Shown here piece by piece: positions 1 to 6,922 of a DNA stretch of 19,136 bases (positions are counted from its first letter, which is position 1; the number at the start of each line of letters is the position of its first letter). This stretch comes from JBFKAV01 sp041621405. Its GTDB lineage: Bacteria > Pseudomonadota > Alphaproteobacteria > Rhodobacterales > Rhodobacteraceae. Both the position numbers and the translations under genes were made by a program. The stretch lies in assembly GCA_041621405.1 (NCBI GenBank), contig JBFKAV010000058.1, positions 1 through 19,136 on the forward strand, read 5' to 3'. The notes beneath the pieces were generated by a model. The model saw nothing but the letters and a program-made list of their open reading frames with translations, did no database searches and was not told where the DNA came from.

Positions 1-444
1 ATCGCGCGGATGGAGGTGGGGCTCTCGAACCTCTGGCTCTTCGGGCTGCACAAGTCGATCGGGCTCACGCTTCTCGTGCTCGTGCTCCTGCGCCTCCTCT
101 GGCACCGGCTGAGCCCGCCGCCGCCACCGATCCCCGGCCCCCCCGCCTGGCAGATGCAACTGGCGCGGGCGACCCACGCGAGCCTCTACGCGCTGCTCCT
201 GCTGGTGCCGCTATCGGGCTGGATCGCCAGCGCCGCCTCGGGGCTCGACGTGGTGGTCTACGGGCGCTGGACGCTGCCGGCGATCGCGCCCACGTCGGAG
301 GCGCTGGAAGACGCGGCCTTCGCCGTGCACAGGGTCCTGACCAAGCTCCTCATGGCGCTGGTCCTGCTCCACATCGCCGGGGCGACAAAGCGGGCGCTGG
401 AGGGCGACGGCACGCTCCGGCGGATGGTGCGGGGGCGGGCCTGA
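1..444 (+). CDS. Cytochrome b561 family protein (5' end outside window)
   Basis: Di-heme inner-membrane electron carrier of the bacterial cytochrome b561 family, which moves electrons between the quinone pool or periplasmic donors and partner proteins. The frame is open to the first base of the window and a normal family member has another transmembrane helix before this point, so the gene is truncated by the window rather than starting at the ATG at position 10. Counting from the first in-window codon, 147 residues remain, with three hydrophobic segments near 19-36, 59-79 and 108-126. Histidines placed like the family's heme ligands are H17 (in LHKSIGL), H59 (RATHASLY) and H124 (LLHIAGA), with a further H110. 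A proline-rich linker (about 39-49) separates the first two visible helices. A short hairpin follows the stop directly. The family call is firm; the redox partner is unknown because the upstream genes are not visible. Confidence 0.88.
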   Translation: MARMEVGLSNLWLFGLHKSIGLTLLVLVLLRLLWHRLSPPPPPIPGPPAWQMQLARATHASLYALLLLVPLSGWIASAASGLDVVVYGRWTLPAIAPTSEALEDAAFAVHRVLTKLLMALVLLHIAGATKRALEGDGTLRRMVRGRA

Positions 445-462
445 GGTCCCCCAGTCGGGACC
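445..462. terminator. Hairpin directly after the b561 stop codon
   Basis: A perfect 6-bp inverted repeat GGTCCC (445-450) and GGGACC (457-462) with a 6-nt loop begins at the base after the TGA. No T-run follows, so it may be a weak or factor-assisted terminator or an mRNA 3'-end stabiliser. The structure is seen directly; the role is inferred. Confidence 0.4.
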
Positions 463-817
463 ACGGCCCGACCGAACGCGCCGTCATTGGCCCGCGTCGC
501 GCCCGCTCCGCAGACCGGGCGCGGTCTGCCTCGCCCGATGACGGGCAATCCTTCCGGCCGAAGCCCGTATCGATTCCGGCCACCCTGTCGGACCTACATC
601 CCGGAGAACGCGACGGGGCAGAGAACCTCCCCTTCTGGAGGCATTGCGCGCAGGACGCCGGGTCGCGTCCGGGCGCGCCACTCCGGCGCTCGGATTGCGC
701 CTCGCGCGTTCGGCGCTGACGGCCTTCCACCGGAAGGCCGTCCCGGCGCGCCATCCCCCCTTGCGGGCGCGGCGGTTAGGCGAGAGGGTGGCGGCACCAG
801 TCCAGCCAAGCGAGCCG
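463..817. other. Gene-free interval between b561 and the MFS transporter
   Basis: This is the longest gene-free stretch in the window. Open frames on both strands here lack a ribosome-binding site, recognisable domains and plausible composition (they are Arg/Pro/Gly-rich, as expected of random GC-rich frames). The only clear structure is a perfect 11-bp hairpin at 718-742, listed separately. I could not place a convincing -35/-10 pair for the downstream transporter. Confidence 0.6.
718..742. repeat. Perfect 11-bp inverted repeat with 3-nt loop
   Basis: GACGGCCTTCC (718-728), loop ACC (729-731), GGAAGGCCGTC (732-742). It lies 75 bp before the transporter's ATG. No T-run follows on either strand, which argues against a simple intrinsic terminator. 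It could be a protein-binding palindrome, a leader hairpin, or part of a dispersed intergenic repeat. Confidence 0.6.
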
Positions 818-2041
818 ATGCGCCTTCTTCTTTCCTTCGCCGCGCTGTTCCTTTCGGTGATCCTCCTGCAGCTCGGCTCGGGCGGGGTGGTGCCGCTCGA
901 CGCGCTCTCAGGGGTCCAGCTAGGCTTCTCGACCGAGGACGTCGGCCTGCTCGGCTCGGCGCATTTCACCGGCTTCTTCATCGGCTGCTGGGGCGCGCCG
1001 CGGCTGATGGGCTCGGTCGGCCATTCCCGCGCCTTCGCCGCCTTCTGCGCCGCGGGCACCATCGGCATCCTCGCCCACATGCTGGTCGTGCACCCGCTGG
1101 CCTGGGCGGCCTTGCGGATGATGTCGGGCCTCTGCGTCGCGGGCTGCTACACCGTCGTCGAGGCCTGGCTCCAGGCCAAGGTGACGAACGAGACCCGGGG
1201 CCGCGCGATGGGCACCTACCGGGTGGTCGACATTCTCGGCAGCCTCGGCGCCCAGCTCTTCATCGGCATCCTCGAGCCCGCCTCCTACGTCTCCTACAAC
1301 CTGCTCGCGCTGCTGTGCTGCGCCGCGCTCCTGCCGCTCACGCTGACCCGGGTCGAGCAGCCCGAGACCCCCGCCGCGCCGCGGCTCAGGCCCCGCCTGG
1401 CCTGGGACCGCTCGCCCTTGGGCGCCATGGGCGTCGTCGTCTCCGGCGTCACCGGCGCCGCGTTCCGCATGGTCGGGCCGATCTACGGCCTCGGCGTCGG
1501 GCTCTCGGCCGACCAGATCGCCCTGTTCCTCGCGGCCTACGTGGCCGGCGGCGCGCTGGCGCAATACCCGGTCGGCTGGCTCGCCGACCGCTTCGACCGG
1601 CGCACGGTGCTGGTCGCGCTGTCGCTCGCCTCGGTCGTCTCCTGCGCCGCCACCATCGCGCTCTCGAGCGCCGGCACCTGGGCGGTCTTCCTCGCCGTCG
1701 GCCTCTTCGGGCTGACCACGATCCCGATCTACTCGGTGTCCTCGGCGCATGCCCACGATTTCGCCGCGCCCGCCGAGCGGGTCGAACTGTCGGCCGCGCA
1801 CATGTTCCTTTACGCGGTCGGCGCCATCGCCTCGCCGCTCTTCGCCTCCTGGCTGATCGCCTCGTTCGGGCCGCCGGCGATGTTCGTGCTGATCGCGGCC
1901 GCCCACCTCGCGCTGGTGGCCTTCAGCCTGCTCAGGATGCGGGCCCGGCCGGCCCCCATCCTGCGCACCGCCTACCAGTACGTCCCGCGCACGAGCTTCC
2001 TGATCGGCCGCCTGCTCGGCCGCGGCCGCGACCGCTCCTAG
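818..2041 (+). CDS. MFS transporter, YcaD-like
   Basis: Inner-membrane secondary transporter of the major facilitator superfamily, 407 residues with about twelve hydrophobic segments, which is the usual size. The MFS loop signature GWLADRFDRR (residues 253-262) lies where the cytoplasmic loop after helix 8 is expected. The patterns around residues 110-134 (YTVVEAWLQAKV then RGRAMGTY) and 217-262 resemble E. coli YcaD, a family of unknown substrate. The ATG at 818 is chosen because the hydrophobic first helix begins immediately; an earlier TTG at 644 would add an Arg/Pro-rich non-membrane extension. No strong Shine-Dalgarno sequence precedes 818. Its TAG stop overlaps the TAG stop of the convergent ligase gene inside CTAG. 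Transport direction and substrate cannot be read from the sequence. Confidence 0.9.
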   Translation: MRLLLSFAALFLSVILLQLGSGGVVPLDALSGVQLGFSTEDVGLLGSAHFTGFFIGCWGAPRLMGSVGHSRAFAAFCAAGTIGILAHMLVVHPLAWAALRMMSGLCVAGCYTVVEAWLQAKVTNETRGRAMGTYRVVDILGSLGAQLFIGILEPASYVSYNLLALLCCAALLPLTLTRVEQPETPAAPRLRPRLAWDRSPLGAMGVVVSGVTGAAFRMVGPIYGLGVGLSADQIALFLAAYVAGGALAQYPVGWLADRFDRRTVLVALSLASVVSCAATIALSSAGTWAVFLAVGLFGLTTIPIYSVSSAHAHDFAAPAERVELSAAHMFLYAVGAIASPLFASWLIASFGPPAMFVLIAAAHLALVAFSLLRMRARPAPILRTAYQYVPRTSFLIGRLLGRGRDRS

Positions 2042-3417
2042 TCGAAGAGCCCCGGTAGCGCGCCGCGGTCGAGCTTGCCCGAGGGCAGGAGCGGCAGCCG
2101 CGCGACCGCGAGCACCCGGATCCGGGCCGAGGTATGGAGCTTGGCGGCCAGGAACAGGCGCACCTGCTCGGCCTCGAAGCCCGGCGCGGGGACCACCGCG
2201 AGCCCCAGTTCCGGCGCCGCACCGTCGCCCGGCACCAGCCGGGTCGCCGCCGTTTGCGCGACGCCGGGGCATTGTCGGCCCAGCATCTCGACCAGTTCGG
2301 CCGAGAACTTGCCGCCGCCGAGGTTGATCAGGTTGTCGGCCCGCCCGGAGAGGATCAGCGTGCGGTCGGGCCGCAGCAGCGCGACGTCGCCGGTCCGGAA
2401 CCAGCCCTCGGCGTCGAAGGCTGGCGGGCCGCCGACGTAGCCCTCGGCGCGCAGCGCCTGCGGTACGCGCAACGCCAGCCGGCCATCGGCGCCGATCGCG
2501 GCCTCGACCTCCGGCAGCAGGAGACCGGTCCACCCCGGCTCGAAGCTCCCCCGCGCGAAGCGGCCAAGCGCGAAGGGGCCGGTCTCGGTGGCGCCGGCAT
2601 AGACGAAGACCTCGGCGCCGAACTCCGCCTCGGCCCGGGCCAGCGCCGCGGCGTCAGCCGCCCCGCCTGCCAAGAAGATGCGCGCGACAGGAAAGGCCGG
2701 CGCGGCGGGGCGGAGCGCGGCGAGGAGCTCGGCGAGCGCCAGCGGCGTCAGCGCCATCTCGCGCACGCCGAAGCCGCGGGCGGCGGCAATGGTCTCGGCC
2801 GGGCTCGCCTGCATCCCCATCGCGCCGTGGCCGGCGAGGAGCGCGCGGGTGAGGAACATCCCTGCCACGCCGGTGCTCTCGGGCATCGAGATCAGGCAGG
2901 GCCCGGCGCTCGGCCCCGCCGCCCGGTCGGTCAGCGCGGCGCGGGCGAGGATCGCCTCGGGAGCGAGGCGGAGAAAGCGCGGCGCCCCCGTCGACCCCGA
3001 GGTCGCCACCACCATCGGCCCGGGCTCGACCGGCGGCGGCACCGGCCCTCTGGGCGGCTCGAACCAGTCCGGCGCGAAGACGAGCCGCCGCGCCACGCCC
3101 TCGGCCGCCTGGTCGGCGAAGCACACCCCGAAGTCGATGGGCTCGCCCCTTGCCGCCAGCGGCACCGGCGCGGCCACCAGCGCGACCCGCGCCCCGAGGC
3201 GGAAGAGCGCGAGGCGCAGGAGGATGCGCAGCGCCCGGTTGTCGGCGAGCGGCACGACCGTGTCGCCCGGCCGCACGCCCTCGGCGTGAAGCCGCGCGGC
3301 AAGCGCCGCGACATGGGCGCCGACCCTGCCGAAGCTCAGGACCTGCCCGTCCTGCGACAGGAGCGCCGGCGCCTCCGCGTGTTCGGCGAAGGCCCGCAGG
3401 AAGGTTGCGTTCAGCAT
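2038..3417 (-). CDS. AMP-forming acyl-CoA ligase-like enzyme (ANL superfamily)
   Basis: 459-residue adenylate-forming enzyme, expected to activate a carboxylic acid with ATP and transfer it to CoA (or a carrier thiol) in the cytoplasm. The ANL core motifs are all present: phosphate loop TSGSTGAPR (139-147), YAGATETG (273-280), GWFRTGDVA (338-346), hinge region GRADNLINLGGGKFS (358-372), and the C-terminal catalytic-lysine motif LPSGKLDR (444-451, K448). The phosphate loop ends in Arg where Lys is usual. At about 460 residues it is at the short end, near MenE-like ligases and below typical long-chain ligases of about 550 or more. The start at 3417 is where homology-like sequence begins; an upstream extension would run through the beta-barrel gene. 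It lies 22 nt after that gene's stop, suggesting co-transcription; its own ribosome-binding site is weak, which fits translational coupling. The substrate is unknown. Confidence 0.9.
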   Translation of the reverse strand: MLNATFLRAFAEHAEAPALLSQDGQVLSFGRVGAHVAALAARLHAEGVRPGDTVVPLADNRALRILLRLALFRLGARVALVAAPVPLAARGEPIDFGVCFADQAAEGVARRLVFAPDWFEPPRGPVPPPVEPGPMVVATSGSTGAPRFLRLAPEAILARAALTDRAAGPSAGPCLISMPESTGVAGMFLTRALLAGHGAMGMQASPAETIAAARGFGVREMALTPLALAELLAALRPAAPAFPVARIFLAGGAADAAALARAEAEFGAEVFVYAGATETGPFALGRFARGSFEPGWTGLLLPEVEAAIGADGRLALRVPQALRAEGYVGGPPAFDAEGWFRTGDVALLRPDRTLILSGRADNLINLGGGKFSAELVEMLGRQCPGVAQTAATRLVPGDGAAPELGLAVVPAPGFEAEQVRLFLAAKLHTSARIRVLAVARLPLLPSGKLDRGALPGLFD

Positions 3418-3426
3418 CCGGAGAAG

Positions 3427-3438
3427 CCCGGCGCCGGG
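3427..3438. repeat. GC palindrome between the beta-barrel and ligase genes
   Basis: CCCGGCGCCGGG, a perfect 12-bp palindrome, occupies most of the 22-nt gap between the two minus-strand genes. It may fold in the mRNA or simply reflect base composition. Confidence 0.35.
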
Positions 3439-3439
3439 G

Positions 3440-3991
3440 TCAGAACCTGATGATTGCGCCGAGCCGCAGCGCGGTGTTGTCCCAGTCGTAGGCGCCGTTC
3501 TGGAAATCGAGCCGGTCGCTGACCGCCTCGATGCGCAGGTCGACGCGCTCGCCGACCGGGAACTCGGCGCCGAGACCCAGCGTCGTGCCGCTGGCGTTAT
3601 CGCCAAGCCCGAGACCCGCCGGCAGGCCGTGAAGCCAGGCGCCACCTGCCGCCGCGAAGAGCGAGAAGGTCTCGAAATCGTAGCCCGCCAGGGCGCGGAG
3701 GCGGGTGATGCGGTCGACCTCGTCGCCAATGAAGGTCGCCGTGTCGTAGTTGGTGAACAGGCTGGTCTCGGCCTCGGCCCCGAAGAAGAAGCCGTTCGCC
3801 GTGGGAACGCGCACCCCGGCCAGCACCGAGCCCATCGTCAGGTCGCCCGGATAGCTCATGGGGATCGCGTCGGTCATCTCGGTATCGCCGATCTCGAGCG
3901 CGAGGCCGATGTAGTATTCCTGGGCCGCTGCGACCCCCGTCGACAGCGCGATGAGCGACGCCGAAAGTGCCAGTGCTGCCCGGTTGCCCAT
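3440..3991 (-). CDS. Small outer-membrane beta-barrel protein
   Basis: 183-residue exported protein. Residues 1-22 form a Sec signal peptide (MGNRAALALSASLIALSTGVAAA, likely cut before QEYY). The mature part of about 160 residues alternates polar and hydrophobic residues in short strands with Gly-rich turns, and it ends in ...GAIIRF, the terminal aromatic residue typical of beta-barrels inserted by the Bam machinery. The size suits an 8-stranded barrel of the opacity/OmpW-like porin family. The start at 3991 is supported by GGAGG eight bases upstream and by the signal peptide; extending to the ATG at 4045 would put a charged, Cys-containing stretch before it. It is divergent from metG and upstream of the acyl-CoA ligase-like gene. 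The function could be structural, adhesive or uptake of a small hydrophobic compound; the sequence does not decide. Confidence 0.85.
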   Translation of the reverse strand: MGNRAALALSASLIALSTGVAAAQEYYIGLALEIGDTEMTDAIPMSYPGDLTMGSVLAGVRVPTANGFFFGAEAETSLFTNYDTATFIGDEVDRITRLRALAGYDFETFSLFAAAGGAWLHGLPAGLGLGDNASGTTLGLGAEFPVGERVDLRIEAVSDRLDFQNGAYDWDNTALRLGAIIRF

Positions 3992-4152
3992 GCCGTTTTC
4001 CTCCGACTTCGTAGAAGGATAGCACCGACTGCAGCGTCGCGCCATATGCCACGCGCGGGTCCCGGCTCGGCGTTGCCCCGGCGCGTCAGCCGTGCCCGCT
4101 GGCCCTTCCGAGCGCCGTGCGCTAGAGGGGCACGAGCGGAAGGCACAGGGAC

Positions 4153-5871
4153 ATGGCGCGCATCCTCATCACCTCGGCGATCCCCTACATCAACGGGATC
4201 AAGCATTTGGGCAACCTCGTCGGCTCGCAGCTTCCGGCCGACCTCTTCGCCCGCTACTTCCGCGCCCGCGGCCACGAGGTCATGTTCCTCTGCGCCACCG
4301 ACGAGCACGGCACCCCGGCCGAGCTCGCCGCCGCCAGGGCCGGCAAGCCGGTGGCCGAGTACTGCGCCGAGATGTGGAAGATCCAGGACGAGCTCGGCAA
4401 GGGCTTCCGCCTCAGCTTCGACCACTTCGGCCGCTCCTCCAGCCCGCAGAACCACCGTCTCACCCAGCACTTCGCCGGCAAGCTCGCCGAGAACGGACTG
4501 ATCGCCGAGGTGACCGAGCGGCAGGTCTTCTCGATCGCCGACGACCGCTTCCTGCCCGACCGCTACATCGAGGGCACCTGCCCGAACTGCGGCTACGAGC
4601 GCGCCCGGGGCGACCAGTGCGAGAACTGCACCAAGCAGCTCGACCCGACCGACCTCATCAACCCGCGCTCCGCCATCAGCGGCTCGACCGACCTCGAGAT
4701 CCGCGAGACCAAGCACCTCTACCTCCGGCAGTCGGCGTTGAAGGACCGGCTCGACGCCTGGATCGACGAGAAGACCGACTGGCCGGTGCTGACCACCTCG
4801 ATCGCCAAGAAATGGCTGCACGAGGGCCAGGGCCTCCAGGACCGCGGCATCACCCGCGACCTCTCCTGGGGCGTGCCGGTGAGGAAGGGCGACGCGCCCT
4901 GGCCGGGCATGGAGGGCAAGGTCTTCTACGTCTGGTTCGACGCGCCGATCGAGTACATCGCCTGCGCCGCCGAATGGGCCGACGCGCACGGATATCCGGA
5001 TTCTGCATGGGAACGCTGGTGGCGCGAGGACAAGGGCGCCGCAGATGTTCGATATGTGCAATTCATGGGCAAGGACAACGTGCCCTTCCACACGCTGTCG
5101 TTCCCGGCCACGATCATGGGCTCGGGCGAGCCCTGGAAGCTCGTCGACTACATCAAGTCGTTCAACTACCTGAACTATGACGGCGGCCAGTTCTCGACCT
5201 CGCAGGGCCGCGGCGTCTTCATGGATCAGGCGCTCTCGATCCTGCCCTCGGACTACTGGCGCTGGTGGCTTCTCTCCCACGCCCCCGAGAATTCCGACAG
5301 CGAGTTCACCTGGGAGAACTTCCAGGCCTCGGTGAACAAGGACCTCGCCGACGTGCTGGGCAACTTCGTCAGCCGCGTCACCAAGTTCTGCCGCTCGAAG
5401 TTCGGCGAGAAAGTCCCCTCGGGCGGCCAGAGCGGCGCGCGGGCGAAGGCGCTGATCGAGGAGCTGGAGACCCGCGTCCGCGCCTACGAGGCCCACATGG
5501 AGGCGATGGAGGTCAGGAAGGCCGCGGCCGAACTCAGGGCGATCTGGGTTGCCGGCAACGAGTACCTGCAATCGGCCGCCCCCTGGGCGGTGTTCAAGGA
5601 GGAGCCCGACCGCGCCGCCGCCATGGTCCGCCTCGGGCTGAACCTCATCCGCCTCTATGCGGTGCTCTCCGAACCCTTCATCCCCGACGCCTCGGCCGCG
5701 ATGCTTCAGGCGATGGGCACCGACGACCGCGCCTGGCCCGGCCCCATCGCCGAGGCGCTCTCCGTGCTCAGGCCCGGCCACGCCTTCGCAACCCCCGACG
5801 TTCTCTTCAAGAAGATCGCCGACGAGGAACGCGAGGACTGGCAGAAGCGCTTCGCCGGCACCCGGTCCTGA
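4153..5871 (+). CDS. metG: Methionyl-tRNA synthetase
   Basis: Class I aminoacyl-tRNA synthetase that charges tRNA-Met and initiator tRNA in the cytoplasm; 572 residues. The N-terminal Rossmann domain carries the HIGH-type signature HLGN (18-21) and the FLCATDEHGTP block (45-55). The connective-peptide zinc knuckle has two CxxC pairs (C143/C146 and C156/C159), then the catalytic-fold blocks FYVWFDAPIEYI (258-269) and FMGKDNVPFHT (304-314), and an anticodon-binding helical domain from about 390. The KMSKS position reads QFSTSQG (346-352), so the loop has no lysine. There is no C-terminal tRNA-binding (EMAP-like) dimerisation domain, so this is the short form. The start is preceded by a purine-rich GGAAGG about 14 bases upstream, a weak ribosome-binding site. 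It is divergent from the beta-barrel gene and convergent with the CPBP gene. Confidence 0.97.
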   Translation: MARILITSAIPYINGIKHLGNLVGSQLPADLFARYFRARGHEVMFLCATDEHGTPAELAAARAGKPVAEYCAEMWKIQDELGKGFRLSFDHFGRSSSPQNHRLTQHFAGKLAENGLIAEVTERQVFSIADDRFLPDRYIEGTCPNCGYERARGDQCENCTKQLDPTDLINPRSAISGSTDLEIRETKHLYLRQSALKDRLDAWIDEKTDWPVLTTSIAKKWLHEGQGLQDRGITRDLSWGVPVRKGDAPWPGMEGKVFYVWFDAPIEYIACAAEWADAHGYPDSAWERWWREDKGAADVRYVQFMGKDNVPFHTLSFPATIMGSGEPWKLVDYIKSFNYLNYDGGQFSTSQGRGVFMDQALSILPSDYWRWWLLSHAPENSDSEFTWENFQASVNKDLADVLGNFVSRVTKFCRSKFGEKVPSGGQSGARAKALIEELETRVRAYEAHMEAMEVRKAAAELRAIWVAGNEYLQSAAPWAVFKEEPDRAAAMVRLGLNLIRLYAVLSEPFIPDASAAMLQAMGTDDRAWPGPIAEALSVLRPGHAFATPDVLFKKIADEEREDWQKRFAGTRS

Positions 5872-5892
5872 TGACGCCTCATTCCCCGTTCT

Positions 5893-5944
5893 CCAAATAC
5901 CCTCGGGGGGAGTCGCCGGAGGCGACGGGGGGCGGAAGCCCCCC
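5893..5944. repeat. Structured intergenic element with two hairpins after metG
   Basis: Between the convergent metG and CPBP genes. After the block CCAAATACCCTCGGGGGG (5893-5910) come two perfect hairpins: GTCGCC-GGA-GGCGAC (5912-5926) and GGGGGGC-GGAA-GCCCCCC (5927-5944), the second with a GNRA-type tetraloop. Only TT follows on the plus strand, so as an intrinsic terminator it is imperfect. From memory, elements with a CCAAATAC core, a variable stem and a final GGGGGC...GCCCCC hairpin recur between genes of Rhodobacteraceae; that family assignment is not tested here. A bidirectional terminator or mRNA-end role is plausible. Confidence 0.6.
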
Positions 5945-5959
5945 TTCCGCGGCGCGGCC

Positions 5960-6715
5960 TCACGCTGCCGGCTCGTCGGTCCAGCGCGAGACATCCGCCC
6001 CGGCGGCGATCCACAGGCCGACGGCGAGGTTGGCGAGCGACAGCCCCATGTGGACCGGAAGCGCGATCGGCTCGGCGAGGTACGGCCCGGCAGTGCCGGA
6101 GGTCAGGTAGAAAAAGTCGTGCACCGTATGGAGCACGATAAGCGGCCAGATGTTGCCGGTGCGCAGGAAGACGGCGCCGTAGAGGACCGCGAAGCCGAAT
6201 GTGGCGAGGAACTTGTCGGCCCAATCGAGCACTGCGAACTCCTCGAAGAAGGCGTTGCTGACGTGTCCGGCGCTGAACAGCGCCGCCGCGACGAGGAGCG
6301 CGACCCATTTGCCGGAGGGCAGCAGCGCCGGCAGCAGGAGGCCGCGGGCGAGGCCCTCCTCGCTCAGACCGGTGAAGAGCAACGCGGCGGCGTAGAAGAC
6401 CAGAGGGCCGGGCGCGATCTCCACGGTGCCGTAGAGCAGCACCGGCGCGAAGGCCACGAGCGTGGGATAGAGGTAGACCTGCACCTCGCGCACCTCGCGC
6501 CGGAATCCCGACTTCCGCACCCAGCCGAGCGCCCAGATCATCCAGACGACCAGCGCTGACTGCGCGACCGGGATGATCAGGCGAAGCGCCGTCAGATCGA
6601 GCTCGAGGAGCCGGAAGGCGAGGACGAAAGGGACGGCCACCAAGGTTTCGGCGAGAAACACGCCGACAGCGAAGAGAAACGGCCGCCTGGCAGCAAGATC
6701 GCGAAAAGCCTGCAT
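5960..6715 (-). CDS. CPBP-family intramembrane glutamic endopeptidase
   Basis: 251-residue polytopic inner-membrane protein of the CPBP (Abi/CAAX-processing-like) family, a group of intramembrane metallo- or glutamic proteases. The family motifs are present in order inside hydrophobic segments: EExxxR as E119-E120-G-L-A-R124, FxxxH as F147-S-A-G-H151, and HxxxD/N as H196-T-V-H199-D200. About six to eight hydrophobic segments are visible. The start at 6715 has GGAGG five bases upstream. The gene is divergent from the multicopper oxidase and convergent with metG. The natural substrate is unknown; family members elsewhere act in prenyl-protein processing, bacteriocin immunity or membrane-protein turnover, and nothing here selects among these. 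Confidence 0.9.
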   Translation of the reverse strand: MQAFRDLAARRPFLFAVGVFLAETLVAVPFVLAFRLLELDLTALRLIIPVAQSALVVWMIWALGWVRKSGFRREVREVQVYLYPTLVAFAPVLLYGTVEIAPGPLVFYAAALLFTGLSEEGLARGLLLPALLPSGKWVALLVAAALFSAGHVSNAFFEEFAVLDWADKFLATFGFAVLYGAVFLRTGNIWPLIVLHTVHDFFYLTSGTAGPYLAEPIALPVHMGLSLANLAVGLWIAAGADVSRWTDEPAA

Positions 6716-6866
6716 GGCATCCTCCCGGAAGTGCCGCGGCCCCGTTCGCGCCCGATGAAGCTACCCCAATCCGAACCAGGCGTCCAACCTGGCCGCGTTC
6801 CTCGGGCGCCGGTCGGCAGCTGCCCCACGCAAGTACCTTCTCCAGCCGGCGCGTCGTTTCGCACCC

Positions 6867-6895
6867 TTGGCCCGCGCCCCTCGCCGCCCCATGTT
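6867..6895 (+). promoter_or_regulatory. Possible promoter of the multicopper oxidase gene
   Basis: TTGGCC (6867-6872), a 17-bp spacer and CATGTT (6890-6895). The -10 match is poor. Transcription would begin near 6903, leaving only about 8 nt before the ATG at 6911 but about 20 nt before the ATG at 6923, which favours the latter start. I see no CueR-type palindrome. Confidence 0.3.
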
Positions 6896-6922
6896 CCGTC
6901 CTAGGCCCCGATGGAGACCGCC

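Noticed and set aside
594..809. 71-codon minus-strand frame in the gene-free region before the MFS transporter
   Set aside because: Its composition is that of random GC-rich sequence, it has no ribosome-binding site, and it runs through the perfect hairpin at 718-742.
6716..6910. CueR-type copper-responsive operator upstream of the multicopper oxidase
   Set aside because: ACCTTCTCC near 6834 resembles one half-site, but there is no matching inverted half and no long-spacer promoter around it.
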